Shown: positions 13,428 through 25,600 of the stretch, one piece after another
Numbering within the stretch: the first letter of the stretch is position 1
How the letters are laid out: each line of letters starts with the position of its first letter
Source: Coturnix japonica
Lineage: Eukaryota; Chordata; Aves; Galliformes; Phasianidae
Assembly: GCF_001577835.2 (NCBI RefSeq)
Contig: NC_029528.1
Span: 2,470,265 to 2,534,264, forward strand
DNA: 64,000 bases
Reading direction: 5' to 3'
The notes under the pieces: generated by a model
The model's database searches: none
The model's input: the letters and a program-made list of their open reading frames with translations, nothing else
Told to the model about the DNA's origin: nothing
Position numbers and translations under genes: made by a program

Positions 13428-16351
13428 ATGTGGTGGCTGCTGCTGCTGGCCGGGCTGTGTCGGGCCCTACCGGAGGGTTAGGCCGGGGCCGGGGCTGGGG
13501 CTGGGGCTGGGGCTGGGACGAGGGTGGGTGTGGATTCTCCGGGCCCGGGGCTGATCTCTCCCTCCTGGCTCAGGGGCGGTGACGGAGCCTGGTGCGGACG
13601 GTGAAGCGGTGCGGTACCGGACGGCGGAGATGGCCGACGCGATGCTGGGCAGCGGAACGGCCGGACAGCACAACGTGGTGCTATCGGCGGTACCGGGAGA
13701 GCTGAGTGAAGGGCGGGAGGCCGAGGCGTGCGAGGCGGCGGCCGGAGGAGGGGACTGCGGCGATGGGAGCGGGCCCGAGGCTCCTCCCGTGGTGCTGGAG
13801 ACCGTGCTGCCAGCGGGAGAGGAGCCCAACAGCACCGCCGAGAGCGGGAAGAGCCCCAAGGTGAGCTGCGAGGAGAGGAACGGCACCGCTACCGGCAACT
13901 ATACATTGCAGATCCTCAACGTGTCCCAGGTGAGCGGCCCGCGGCGTCGTGCAGCTCTGAGTGTATTGGGTGTGGGAAGCGTTGGGTCTGTGTGTGTCTG
14001 TGTCTTGTAGTGCTTGAATTCACAGAATCACAGAATGACCCGGGTTGGAAGGGACCTCAAGGATCATGTAGTTCCAACCCCCCTGCCTGGCGGGGCCACC
14101 AAACATACACCTTTACTAGATCAGGTTGCCCATGGCCCCGTCCAACCTGGTCTTGAACACCTCCAAGGACGGGGCATCCACAACCTCACTGGGCAGCATG
14201 TTCCAGGGCCTAACCACTCTCCTAGTGGTGGGTTTCTTTGTGTAATGGGGAAAGTTTGAGCAGGGCTGTGCATTGCGTCATTGTGAGCTGGAGTAAATGG
14301 AACAACAGCTCAGTCTGCAAGTACGTGTGTCTCATGTGTGCACTTGTGGTGAGCTGTCAGCCTTAGTGCTGTATAGATCTGTATCTTTGGGTTTGTTTTG
14401 TGGTACTTATAGCCAATACCAGTAACTGTATCTAGTATGGCTCTTGTGATAGAGATGGTGGATTTTCTGGGGGGGTTGTGTTGTATTTTTCTTCATTTCA
14501 GTAATTTTTTTTAAGAACAAAAAATTCTTTCAAATGAAAGAAATGTCATTTCTTTCAAAAGGGTTAAACAAATATGTTTCTATTTGATAAACACCATCAA
14601 CTGTCTAATTGATAGCCTGGTCTAGTGGATGGCTGCCCTGCCCATAGCAGGGGGTTTAAATGATGATCACTATGGTCCTTTTCAACCCAGCCCATTCTAT
14701 GATATGATTTTATGATTGCTGAGCGATGCACTCCTACATAGGACAACTTAATTAAATGTTTCTCTGTGTCTGTTTTGCTCTCTCTAAGGATCTGATGGAG
14801 TTCTTAAACCCAAACAGCAGTGACTGTACGTTGGTCCTGTTCTATACTCCGTGGTGCCGCTTTTCTGTAAGCCTGGCTCCTCATTTCAATTCTTTACCTC
14901 GAGCGTTTCCCACTCTTCGCTTCCTGGCACTGGATGCATCGCAGCATAGCAGGTAACTTACAGGTCTTGTGCTCTGGTCTCAGTTTATTTACAACAGCAA
15001 GTTCTGTGTTTTAAAAGCAGTTGTGTGTTTGTAACTGTTTATTATAAGATGTTGTTCCTGTTTTCTTTTTGATTATAGCTTTACCATATTTTCTTCCTCT
15101 TGCCAACTTAGCAGGAAGGAAATGCTGCTCTGTTGGTTCTCTGTTGGTAGATTACTTGGCCTGGAAGCTGTTCTGTTAGCTGCCTTTTGGGTATCACGAT
15201 TCTGAGAAGTTCTAATCATTCATTCACCTTCTATATCCTTGGATACCAAGACCTGGATCCATACAACACTGTGTGTATGGAGAGGGAACATCCACTGCTG
15301 AATGTTGTGTTATCAACATAATTGATGAAGCATTCATAAGCATCCCTAATACTGCAAGAAGTGGCTGCTTATTATTTTCTTATGAAGTGATTCATTTAGT
15401 GAAGCTGACACTTGTGCTGTGGCTGCCTTTGTTCCTTTCTTCAGTAGATTTCTTTCCCTTCATGCCTTGTATGTGCTTTATGTTCTCCAGCTTATCAACT
15501 CGGTTTGGAACCGTAGCTGTACCCAATATCCTCCTTTTCCAAGGTGCTAAACCTATGGCTAGATTTAATCATACAGACAGAACGCTGGAAACACTGAAAG
15601 ACTTCATTTTTAATCAAACAGGTATGTAAAGCAGCACTGAATTATCAATAGTGTTGATATCTATATAGTTGGGTTTTAGCTCCATAAGAGCTTTCCTCTT
15701 ATTATTGTTATGTATTCCTCTTATGTTGTTTTGTAATGTGAATTTGATGAAAACCCTGAGAGGATCCAGCAGAGATTGTTGAGTGAACTGAGTTTTGAGG
15801 CATGGAGAAACAAGGAATGGACTGGGCTGCTTTTACAATGTAGAGGGAAACAGTGGGGTTTAAGGTAGAAGGATTGGGCACATCTTCATGCCCAGATCTT
15901 TCATTTGGGAGTAAGGGAACCTTGAGATTGTTGCCAGTGTCATGCAGGGTGACAGCAGTTCCTTGATGGCTTTCCAGTCTTCCATAAGCAAACTATATAC
16001 TCAGCCTATTAAAATCTAAGAACCACCTCAACAAACATTTAGCTCTGCCTGTATGTGTGCCTTGGTCTGAGGAGGGGAACAGAACTGCAGACACAGAGAA
16101 CTGTTCTGTATTGAACCATCATTAGAGGTGCTGATGAAGGACGTTCTTTTCCAGGTATAGAAGCTAAAAATGATGTGACTGTGACAGAGGAAGACTGGAA
16201 GGGGCCTCTGCCCAGTGTCCTGACAAAAGGAGTGGACTGGCTGCTGGTGTTTTCCGTGCTCTTCGTGGCCAGCTTTATCATGTACGCCACCATTCGGACT
16301 GAGAGCATCCGGTGGCTGATCCCAGGGCAGGAGCATGAACACCAGGAGTGA
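13428..16351 (+). CDS. TXNDC15: Thioredoxin domain-containing protein 15 (five coding exons, 298 aa)
   Basis: The proposed coding exons are 13428-13476, 13574-13929, 14789-14952, 15491-15621 and 16155-16351; all junctions are GT/AG and the frame stays open to TGA. The start [15 protein letters not shown] is a signal peptide. A poorly conserved acidic lumenal region leads to the conserved block [11 protein letters not shown], then a thioredoxin-like fold. The active-site region FYTPWCRFS (residues 153-161) has a single cysteine, as in the human protein, so it is unlikely to be a classical oxidoreductase. A membrane helix lies near 260-280, followed by a short cytosolic tail ending EHEHQE. Mammalian TXNDC15 is needed for normal cilia and is a Meckel-syndrome gene. 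Human has about 360 residues; the difference lies in the variable N-terminal part. Exon 1 and its short intron are the least certain. Confidence 0.93.
13477..13573 (+). other. TXNDC15: TXNDC15 intron 1, 97 bp, with GGGGCT hexanucleotide repeats
   Basis: This very short intron contains one GGGGCC and four GGGGCT units at 13485-13514, followed by more G runs. The non-template strand is expected to form a G-quadruplex. Removing the intron joins the signal peptide to the rest of the protein in frame, which is the main support for it. Confidence 0.7.
14018..14235 (-). mobile_element. CR1 LINE 3' fragment
   Basis: The sequence starts with the reversed CR1 tail (CACAGAATCACAGAATGACC), followed by the standard GGTTGGAAGGGACCT block and the 3' UTR body. 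It is a truncated, non-coding fragment inserted in TXNDC15 intron 2 on the opposite strand to the gene. Confidence 0.93.
14614..14718 (+). mobile_element. CR1 LINE 3' fragment
   Basis: The CR1 3' block (CTGGTCTAGTGG, then GATGATCACTATGGTCCTTTTC and a tail of ATTCTATGAT-type units) lies in TXNDC15 intron 2 in gene orientation. It is short and diverged. Confidence 0.85.
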
Positions 16352-16562
16352 CTGGAGGTGCTGAAACAGGGACACCATTTCCTGTGTGTAACGCAGATTT
16401 TGTGTGGATTTGAAGTACCCGAGGGTGAACTGTTGTATTTGTTTGTTGTAATTTATAATGTTGATGGAAAATCAGCTTGATTTACCAACTATATCAAGTG
16501 AACCGAGGTAAATAGAGTGGTGAGTAAACTAACATGGAGAAACATGAACTAAATAAGTATTT

Positions 16563-16568
16563 ATTAAA
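16563..16568 (+). terminator. TXNDC15: Polyadenylation signal of TXNDC15
   Basis: An ATTAAA lies about 210 bases after the stop, with GTG and T-rich DNA following. It is only about 125 bases before the PCBD2 start codon, so the two transcription units nearly touch. Confidence 0.55.
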
Positions 16569-16693
16569 GTGCTCTGACCTGTTTATTTTTCATGGACCCA
16601 AACCTGCAGCTCGCACCGTGGATCCCTTCCATGCCCGCATCCCGCCCCACGGTCCCTCCCCCGCTCCTCCCGAGGCGGGGCCGTGTCTCAGCC
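16569..16693 (+). promoter_or_regulatory. PCBD2: PCBD2 promoter and 5' UTR region
   Basis: The DNA changes abruptly from AT-rich to GC-rich, with GC-box-like elements (CCTCCCCCGCTCC, GGCGGGGCC) before the start codon. No TATA box is seen. The CpG-rich zone continues into intron 1 to about 17350. The promoter overlaps or abuts the TXNDC15 3' end. Confidence 0.6.
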
Positions 16694-19600
16694 ATGCCGG
16701 GCGGCGGGGCCGCGCTGCGCCGGGCGCTGCTGGGAGCGGGGCGGTGCGGAGGGAGCCGGGCTGCCATGGTGAGAGGGGAAAGGAAGGGAAGTGAATGGAA
16801 GGGAAGTGAATGAAGGGGGGCTGCTGCGGGACCGGGGGGCGGGGGGCGCGGCCGCCTCGTGTGCGTGATCTCATTGGTAAGGGAGGAATGGCGCTGTGCG
16901 CGTGTGATGTTGACGTGCCTGCCCCATCGACGGCAGCTGCGTTGCGCTGGTTTGTTGTGCTGCTCCTCGTGCGTTTACCCTGCTGCCTGCTGTTGGTTGT
17001 CAGCGTTGACCCTGCAGCGCCAGCCGTGCGGCCTGATGGGTTCCGTGGTTCTATAGCAGCTCTCTGGCAATGGCTTGTAGCAGTGTTGATATCTATGTGT
17101 GCATAACGGCAGTGAACGGCTCTGTCCCTGCGAAGCGCCGCTCCCGGAGCGCTGCGGAAGTCTCGTTGTCCGCCCCAGCCGTGCCGTACCGGGGGGGCCG
17201 CGCTCCGCTCTGCGCTGCTCGGCCGGACGGCGACACCTGGCGGGCGGCCGGGGCTGCTGTGCTGCAAGTGGAACGGGGCTGTAAGGGCTGCAGCAATCCG
17301 AACATTGCTCCGAAGGGACAGAGCTTCCCGTCTCAGCGCTGAGTTCATAGTGTGAGCCTGACACCGGGCTGTTCACATATAGAGTCAAATTCATCACCCG
17401 CTCACTTTGTAGGTCTTTATAGGTCTTTCCCAAGCAAGTTTCTTCTCTCCTGCGTCTTTCTCAGGGGTAAAGCTGTATACAGTGCCATCTGCTTCCCTCG
17501 TTTCTGCCTTTCACAATGAAGCTATTGCCCCGCTGTGCCTTTCAGCCTGTAGTTGGGCATCCAGTGCATTGTGTAAATAATCTGTTACTCATACAGCAAA
17601 GGTGAATAGCAGGAAATTCATTTGTGTTAGAGATCTGGGTCTCTCAGGTGGAGGTGTGGGTGCAGGTGTGCTGCTGTCTGTGCCCATCACTGTGCAAAGG
17701 CATCCATCCCATCTTCACTGCCCCGATAGAAGCAGCACTCCTGGGCTGTTCTCAATGACAGGAGTAAAGATGGTCATAGGAACTACAAAAAGGAATGCAC
17801 CGTACAGTGAATTTTCCACCTCTTGCATCTTAAGCATTTACCTCTCTGCAATATGTAGCCATGATTTCATGGCGTGGTTCTCTCGTTGTACTCAAACAGC
17901 TGAGCCATGCTGCGGTGATGTGCTCTGCTTTTGCCTTAACAGTCTTCCCAGTCCCACTGGCTGACAGCAGAGGAGAGGAACCAAGTTCTGCTGGATCTCA
18001 AAGCTTCGGGCTGGTCTGAGTCGGGTGAAAGAGATGCCATCTACAAAGAGTTCAACTTCAAAAACTTCAATCAGGTAATTAGTGCTACATCCCGTTTTTA
18101 ATGCAGAGGAAACGTAATTGCTTTCATTTCCATTTGTAAGTGGAGCTTTGGGAGTATCTTTGTAGGGCCAAGCCCTATCAGGTTTGAATCCGAACTTGTT
18201 AGGTGGGGTAAATGAAATGCTGTGTTTCACCTTCCCAGCTGGAAGCCAGTGGCCGATTGGTTCTTCAGTGAATCCTCATCGCTGCTCCTGCTGATCCCAG
18301 CAGCTTTTCCTTCTGGGCAATGTCAGAGAGATGCAATGTGTTAATGTTTCATCTGTGGGGATGAGATGGTTTTCTTACAGCGTCAGAAAACAGCAGAGCA
18401 TGCGGAGGGAATGGAGGATGCCAAGCCCTGGGTGCTGCTTTTCAGTCCTGAGAGTTAACGTGGGGCAGGCAGAGCCGTGGCAGACAGCACAGGGCGAGTC
18501 CATGGCAGGGGGCTGACATGGACATCCAGGGGCAGGAGTCCCCTGCAGGTCCTGGAAGGTGGGTGAAATATCCCTGTGTGGGGTGGCAGAGGATGTCTGT
18601 GTTACTGGTGAGGGCACAGCATGCCCTGCTGTTGCAGGGGAGCATTTGCTGTAATGCAACAAAACAAAGCGATGCACCTCTGCTTCTTGGTGCTTGTATT
18701 TCTGATAGCTACAAGTAAATGCCACTTAGGGGACAAAGGGCAAATCCAAAGCTATGGACCTGCCTTGTGCTTGGGAGAGTCATCCCTCAGTGAAAACCAA
18801 GAACTTTGAGGTACAGATTCTTTTATTTCAGTTCACACATTTTCTGTTTGCAGTGCTGACAGTGTGAGTGTCCGCTACAAGTGCCATTCCCACAGTGACC
18901 CCCCTCCTGCAGATGGCACAGAGTCAGGTGTGTTTGTGGGCAGCAGGGCTGACATGAAAGGTACTCCAGATTTACGTTTCGCAGATGATATCGCTGTGAT
19001 TAATGGATTCGTTGCCTCTTTTATTGCTCCTCACAGATAATGTTCGTGATGCATGGAAAGTTCTGTGGCTTTAAAATCGATGCCAGGTTTACAAAGTCTG
19101 TATATGTCAACAGATGTTAAGAATATAAACACGACTTTTATTATAAAGTCGTGCAAATGTGTAGACATGAACTTGGTTTATGTATATTATTTTCAGCATG
19201 AGGATGAAATGAAACTTCTGTGAAACGAGAGTTATTTGGATTCCTGAAGCTTTCAGGCTGAGATTAGCTTGGTTAAAAGCCATCAGAGCCGAGCTGCCTT
19301 TTTAACAGCTGACAAGCTAATGACACTTCTGGCTTAGGGAATTACTTTGTGACATGGAACTTGAAACTGCTGATGCTGTTTGTTAGTCTGAAGATACATT
19401 TTCATGGAAATAGGCTTTGGAGATGCAGCTCTCTGAAAGGGGCTGGAAAGCAGCCTGAAGCTGTGGCTGGGAGCTCTGTGATTGCTCTGTGCTGTGGGCA
19501 CCCACTGCACGGTGCTGCGTTGTGCTGGGTACACCTGGTTCTGCTGCCAAGGTGCATCCAGGGAGACCGCAGGGTTGGGCTTGGTCCTCTGGCCCTGCCA

Positions 19601-22600
19601 TGCTCCTGTCTCCCATGTCTTCTCCCATCTCACTCTTTGCTTCTCTTTGGTTGCATGTCCCTTAAGCCAGACCCACAGTGACATCGCAGCTCTGGGTTGG
19701 GCTGGGGGGGCAATGGGCAATGTAGTGCCCTTGCTTTGGTTATCACACCAAGGCAGAAAATGCCACTGGGAGATGGCATGGGTGGGTGTGCTTGGTGATG
19801 GCCAGGTTCAGTATTTACAGCTGTCCTCTTTTACAGGGTGAGCTTTTAATTAAGCGTGTTGGGTTGCTATTAGTGGGTTGGTTTTTTTCAGATCTAACAT
19901 AGGAAGTCTCCGTGAGACCTCTGATGTCATCGTGTAAAATGACAGGAAATCAAATGCTCCAAGACTTCTCAATGTGTTTTCTGTTTTGGGGATGCAGAAC
20001 ACAGGTGAGGGATGAGCCTGTGTGGAGGTGACAGCGCGGAAACACTTTGGAGAGCAATGCATGGGGAGAATGGAAGCACGTGTGTTTGACTGCACCAGGG
20101 GAGCCTTGAAGTAGAACTTAGGTAGAGATGTGCAGAAAACATCGAGCTATTCTGGAAGTGCATATCTCCAATTTTGCATGCCTGGTGCTACCTGCAGAGC
20201 TGAGTTGCTGCCGCTCCTGCTCTGTCCTCTGTGTTGATCAAAGATCATAACATTTGCTTTTAGGCTGTGGGTTTCATTGCCTCTTTACAGACATAATCTT
20301 TTGGCTGTTTGTCTGAAATACGTCCACGCCTTCTGCGTATTGAAAACATAATAGCCTTTAACCTACAATCTGCAGAGTTAAAATGAGTTTTATGTTAAAT
20401 ATTCGGTTGTGGGCCACATCTCCAGCTTTTTATATGCCACAGAGGTCTTGTTTTTTGGGTTGCGTTTTTTCTTCTCCATTGTCTGATAGTGAGGTCATTT
20501 TCAGTCCTCTGAGAAATGTTATTCCCAGCCAGATGCGGGCCATATATTAAAAGTAGCACCTGTGGCTAATATCACAGCAGCTTACCATAAATTTACATGG
20601 TAACTAGGATTATATCTGTCAAGACTGTTAAAAAATGTCTAGATTTAATTTGATTTCCAGTATTGAAGGAGCTCTCCAACATTTTGCTTCATAACTGTAT
20701 TTTAAAAGTTAAAATCACTCCATTGTTAAGTTTTATAGCACTCCCAGTGCCCATTAAGTTGATTTGTTAAATGGAGGTCAGAATAAAGCAAGTTGGCTGC
20801 ATTAGGATCGGAAACCAACCCATTTGCCACAAATTCAGCCCTCGCGTGTGAATCTTCACGCAGCCGGGCACTGATTGGTTTCAGGTGCTCAGCCTGGAGG
20901 ATCGAGCAGCCCCAGCCCCTCCTTGGCAGCTTTGGCAATCAAAAGACGAGCCCCTTTTCATTTGTTTGGGTGGAATTTGCTGGTTTTTAGTGTTGCATTT
21001 GTCTGCTTGCCCCCTCTGCTAGGCTTTCATGCTAGGCCGCCTGTTGAATGAAAAGACTCAATGGGGTTTTTTTATCCATCTAGGTAGGTGCTGTTTTTCA
21101 TATACTCTTTCCTAAACTGCTTCATTTTCCATTATCCTTTGAGTCCTCTCCCATATGCCATGATTTGTGCACCTGCAGAGTTATGAAAGTATTTCTTTTG
21201 GTAGTTATGTTGTTCACTAACTTCCTTGCGTTTATGAATACAATAACTGATTTGCAATAAATCAGGGTTATTTACAAGGGACTTTATAGAGTTGAGAAAA
21301 TCTTTGTATCTGAAAATAATGAATTTCTGGCATATCTGCCTGCTGACATTTGCTTTTATTAGAAACTGATAGTGAAATTCTTGGGACTGGCAAAGGTTAA
21401 CTTGTGGGCTAAAATAGTGCGAGTGAGGCGGTGTGAGTGTCGGAACAGAGTGAAGTAAGTGTGTGTTATTGCAATAGCACAGCTTCCTGGGCTTTGTGAT
21501 CCTCACTGACTTGGTGGATAACACCTGTGCCTTGGGATGGTGGGTCAGGGTCCAGCTGGGGGTTTGGGACCCCATCCATCCAACCACCCCTCCATATCTT
21601 CATCCATCCACCCCTCCACTCCTCCATCCATCCATCCCTCCATTTCTTCATCCATCTCTCCACTCCTCCATCCATCCCTCCATCCACTCCATTTCTCTAT
21701 CCCTCCATCCCTCCATCCATTCCTCTATCTACCTGCTTAGCAGTCATATAATTTACAATCTTAACATCTTCTATACCTGGCATTAGAGGTGATGATGCCC
21801 CAGTCAGCACATCCTGCTTCCAGTGACCTTTCCACCTACCCAGCAGTTTTTTCTCCTGATGAGCAGTACTTCAGAGCAGGTGGAACTATGCCATTGGGCT
21901 GCATCAAGGCAGAAATGAAATCCTCAGTGCTGGAAGCTGGGAAGTACTGATGGCGGCTGTGTGTTGCTGCCTGATGCCGTCCCCTGTCCTTAGGAGCTAA
22001 CTGCAGCTAGGGATGCTCATGTTGTGGATGAGTTAAGTTGTGCTGCAGGGCACGAACCCTTAGTTTGCTGCCTGTAATTGTCTGTTGTGTTTCCCATCAC
22101 TGCGTTTGCAATGCTGAGCAGACCTGTTGTGTCTCGATGCTGACATCTGCCCAGCCGACCTTTGGGCTGCTCTCCAGCTGCCTCCAGTACAAGCACTTCC
22201 TTTGAAAAGATGGATTCATTACCGCTTTAATAGAAATTATTACACCATTGTTTCAGGCATTGAGCCGAAAGTGCAAAAAGAACTAATTTGTCAAAATGCC
22301 ATTTGGGTTTCCCAAGCCATCCTGCACTCTGGGAATAGAAGAAATGCTTCTCCCTTGTTTTCAGCCATTCATAGTGTGTGCCATGACTGCTCCCTCTGTG
22401 CGGGTTACAGGGAACAAACGTTGCACCAACCACAGCTGCACCCAAAGGCAGCAAATGTGAGCAGGTTGTGTTTGCTCCCTGGGTCCGACTGCACACCTCT
22501 GAGGGGAGGCAAAGCATGCTGGTGCTGCCTCTTCCAAAGATGTTCAGCCAGAATATTGGGTTACTTGCAGTTAACGAATCCTCATGTCTTGTAATTCCTC

Positions 22601-25600
22601 GTGCATTAAGATTTATTTTTATGGGGGTGCTGGAAAGATGCTGATTAGGTGCAAAAAGCACATCTCTGTGCATTGCTTGTTTAACCTTTCCCATCCCCTT
22701 GCTTTTGGGATAATGCCTGGCTACGTTTCCAAGCTGCAAATCGCCTTTCGCAGTTTTCTCACTTTCTCCAAAAGGGAGCACGAAGGAAAGCCACGTTTCG
22801 GGATACAACCCTCTGCAATTGCAATTACAAATGGACTCTGGCTGGCAGAATCAACTGAAAGCAAACCGCAGCTCTGCCTATTGAAAAATTAACCATTGCT
22901 TGCCAACAGCCCATCAGCCCCACTCAGCGGACATCCGCTCACCGGCGGCGGGCCGGGTCCTTTCATGCACCCTGCTTTACACGTTAACGGGTTGGAAGTC
23001 GCGGGCCGGTGCTGACCTTTCACATCTGCAGCTCTCACAGTAGGAATCTCCACTCGCTGCTTCCTGTCAGGGTGGATTAGAGTGACGAAGCCCAGCGCTC
23101 GCGCTGGCTGCCATTTCGTTTTTTGATCAGAATTATTTCTTTCACAAACAATCACGTTTGCTAAAATGTTACATCTGCTCTGAAAAGCCACTGGCAGACC
23201 CGCGGTTTATCAGTGTGATGCGAGTGTAGCTGTAGAGCAGCTTCAGGTGGGGTTGGGGGGCAGCTTCCCAACCTCCTCCTCCCCTCTGTTCACTTCTGTG
23301 TTTTCTTCCATTAGTTTTGTTGGGCTGAAGTGTTGAAGGCCATGGACTGGAAGGGCTTGGTGGGGCTGGACCAGCACCATCCGCTATTGCCTATTCATCA
23401 CTCTGTAGGAAAGTGGAATTTGCTCTTAGGTTCCTCATTCATTACAGGTGTGATTTTCTGTGTGCTGGGATGAGAGTAGCAGTGGGCATTCCAATACACG
23501 CTTGTGGATGGCCAAGGTGCGAGAGGCTTTGTTCCATGGTGTGCAGTGCGTGCCTGCAGCCAGCAGAAGCTCTGATATAGAAACAGACCTGTGCAGATGC
23601 GCTTCCCTACAGCGTGCACTTGTGCAGTTCTGAAAGAAGTGTGACCAAGTGGTGTTTGCTGGCTGTTGTGCATGTGCCTGCCTGATCCAGCAAAGCAGGA
23701 GATGTGATGGGCTGCCTAGGGGAGCCCTTACAGAATGATGAGGTGGCTGAGGTTGGAAAGGACCACGTAGGAGAAAGGCAGCAAGAACCCATGGACCCTC
23801 TCAAAACCTTCCTCTCTCAAACGATGGGAGAATTCCCAAAGGGAAACATGAGAAGATGCCTGTTCCTACTGTTCTTCCAAAGCCTTTTGTCACTTCTGGA
23901 CTTGAAATGCATGTCTGCAAAATACTGGTTGAATGTTATGGTGCCTTATACGTGAGAAGCCTGACAGTGCTCCCGTTCGGCCTCGTGCTGAGTTCAATGT
24001 GTTCACCTGAAATCTCTGTCCTACCTGAAAAGATGCATGTGTCAACTGTTGTCCTCTGCTTTAAAAAAGCCTGCACACAGTGCAGTGGTAAGAGAATAGT
24101 GAAGGATGGTGTAGTCATAAGAGTGGCAGGTGCTTCTCTTAATCCATCACAAGGCGATACCTTTCTTATCACTCTTTGATGTCTTCTTAGGATCATAAGG
24201 AGCAGAGATGTAGAGGATTAGCATAGGCAGGGACTGCTTGCCCTTGGATATTCAGCAGAGAATATTTTGTATATTAAACTGGTAATATGTGTCATCTTGG
24301 CTGAAAGACGAAGGAAAACTTTGCCTGAGCACTCCTTATGTTATCAGCTGTATGTATGGCACGAGAACTTCGCGTCTGCAGAGTGAAATCATTCCTTCAC
24401 ATGCAAGTTAAAAGCACTGGGGGGGGAAAAAGGATATATTAGTTCTGCTGTGGCCAAGGTCTGTTCTGTCCAAAGTGTGATGCAATGGGTTGATGAACTT
24501 CCCTCTTCTTCTGCACCAATTTGGATAAGCCTTCCAGGGGACGAAGCACTGAAGCTCCATAGAAGAAGATGTGGGCACACATCGTTGAGGCGTTGCATGG
24601 ACAAGTTTCCCTTTGCTCTGCAGAGGTGAGTGTTGGTGCTCAGGGTGGGCACTGTGTGGTCATTCCGTTGCCCCTTCCATCCTCATGCTGGGCCAACCAT
24701 TTATTTCACCAAGTTCTGTTATCTTCGTTCTCTCAGTTGCACTGCCAAGAGAGTTATTATTTTAAGTAACTGATTGCTTTAGCAGGTGCTCAGTTAATGG
24801 GGGCTTCGTTGTGCTGTTTAATGGTTCAAGGTTGGGTGCAAACAGCTCATTTTAAAAAGCCATGTTTTGTGAAATAGCCCTTTTATTTGGTGTAAACCTC
24901 CTAAGTGCAACCTTTACATTCCTTGTTGGAGCTGGAGGATTCCTTCCACCTTCTAGTTCCATTGTGGAACTTGTGATTACTTTCCATCCCTTTCCCTGTT
25001 GAGTAAGAAGGAATGGCATTGAGGAAAGGCCAAGTGATGAGCTGCACGGGATCTCTACAGTCTGAATGCTTCTCACTGCTGAATAAGCAATGGCTGTGTT
25101 TGCCCAGCATGCTGAAGGAACTGTAATTTGTTCACTCCTGTCACTTGGCTGTGCTGACTCTGAGTCCCCAGGGCTGTGGGATCAGGCAATGGGAAGAGCC
25201 CAGCCATGGCCGTGGTGGAGATAGGACCTTGTCACTGCTTGCTCTGGGGTTTTAAATATAGGGCTTCTGTGTGTTTTGCAGTAGACTTTGTGGACAACTG
25301 CAATTAATTTTACGTGCCTGTAGGCAAATGAGTGTTCTTTGTGATATGGTTGTATTGAGTCCCGCGAGTCTAAGTAGCTTTGAACCTTTTGTTTAAGAAA
25401 GAACAACTTCAGGAGGAGGTTGGAATGCTGCTTTAAGACGCCTTGCTTGCACCCCATCGAGTTCATAAATCTTTTTGGTGGATTAGGTGATTAATTTGGG
25501 CGTGAAGTCTGTTCGTTGAATCACTGTGTGTATTATCTGCTTTCTGTTCACGAAGCCCAGGTGCAATCACTTACTGTAATAAAAACGTGAATAGGAAAAA

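Noticed and set aside
16534-17433. Frames of up to 252 codons on both strands around PCBD2 exon 1
   Set aside because: CpG-island artefacts; only the short exon 1 frame ending at 16768 fits PCBD2.
21466-21786. Open frames of His/Pro/Ser repeats over the CCAT array
   Set aside because: Translations of simple sequence.
22127-22808. 155- and 193-codon frames on opposite strands in PCBD2 intron 2
   Set aside because: They overlap each other, show no domain, signal peptide or splice context and match nothing I know; chance openness in a large intron is likelier.
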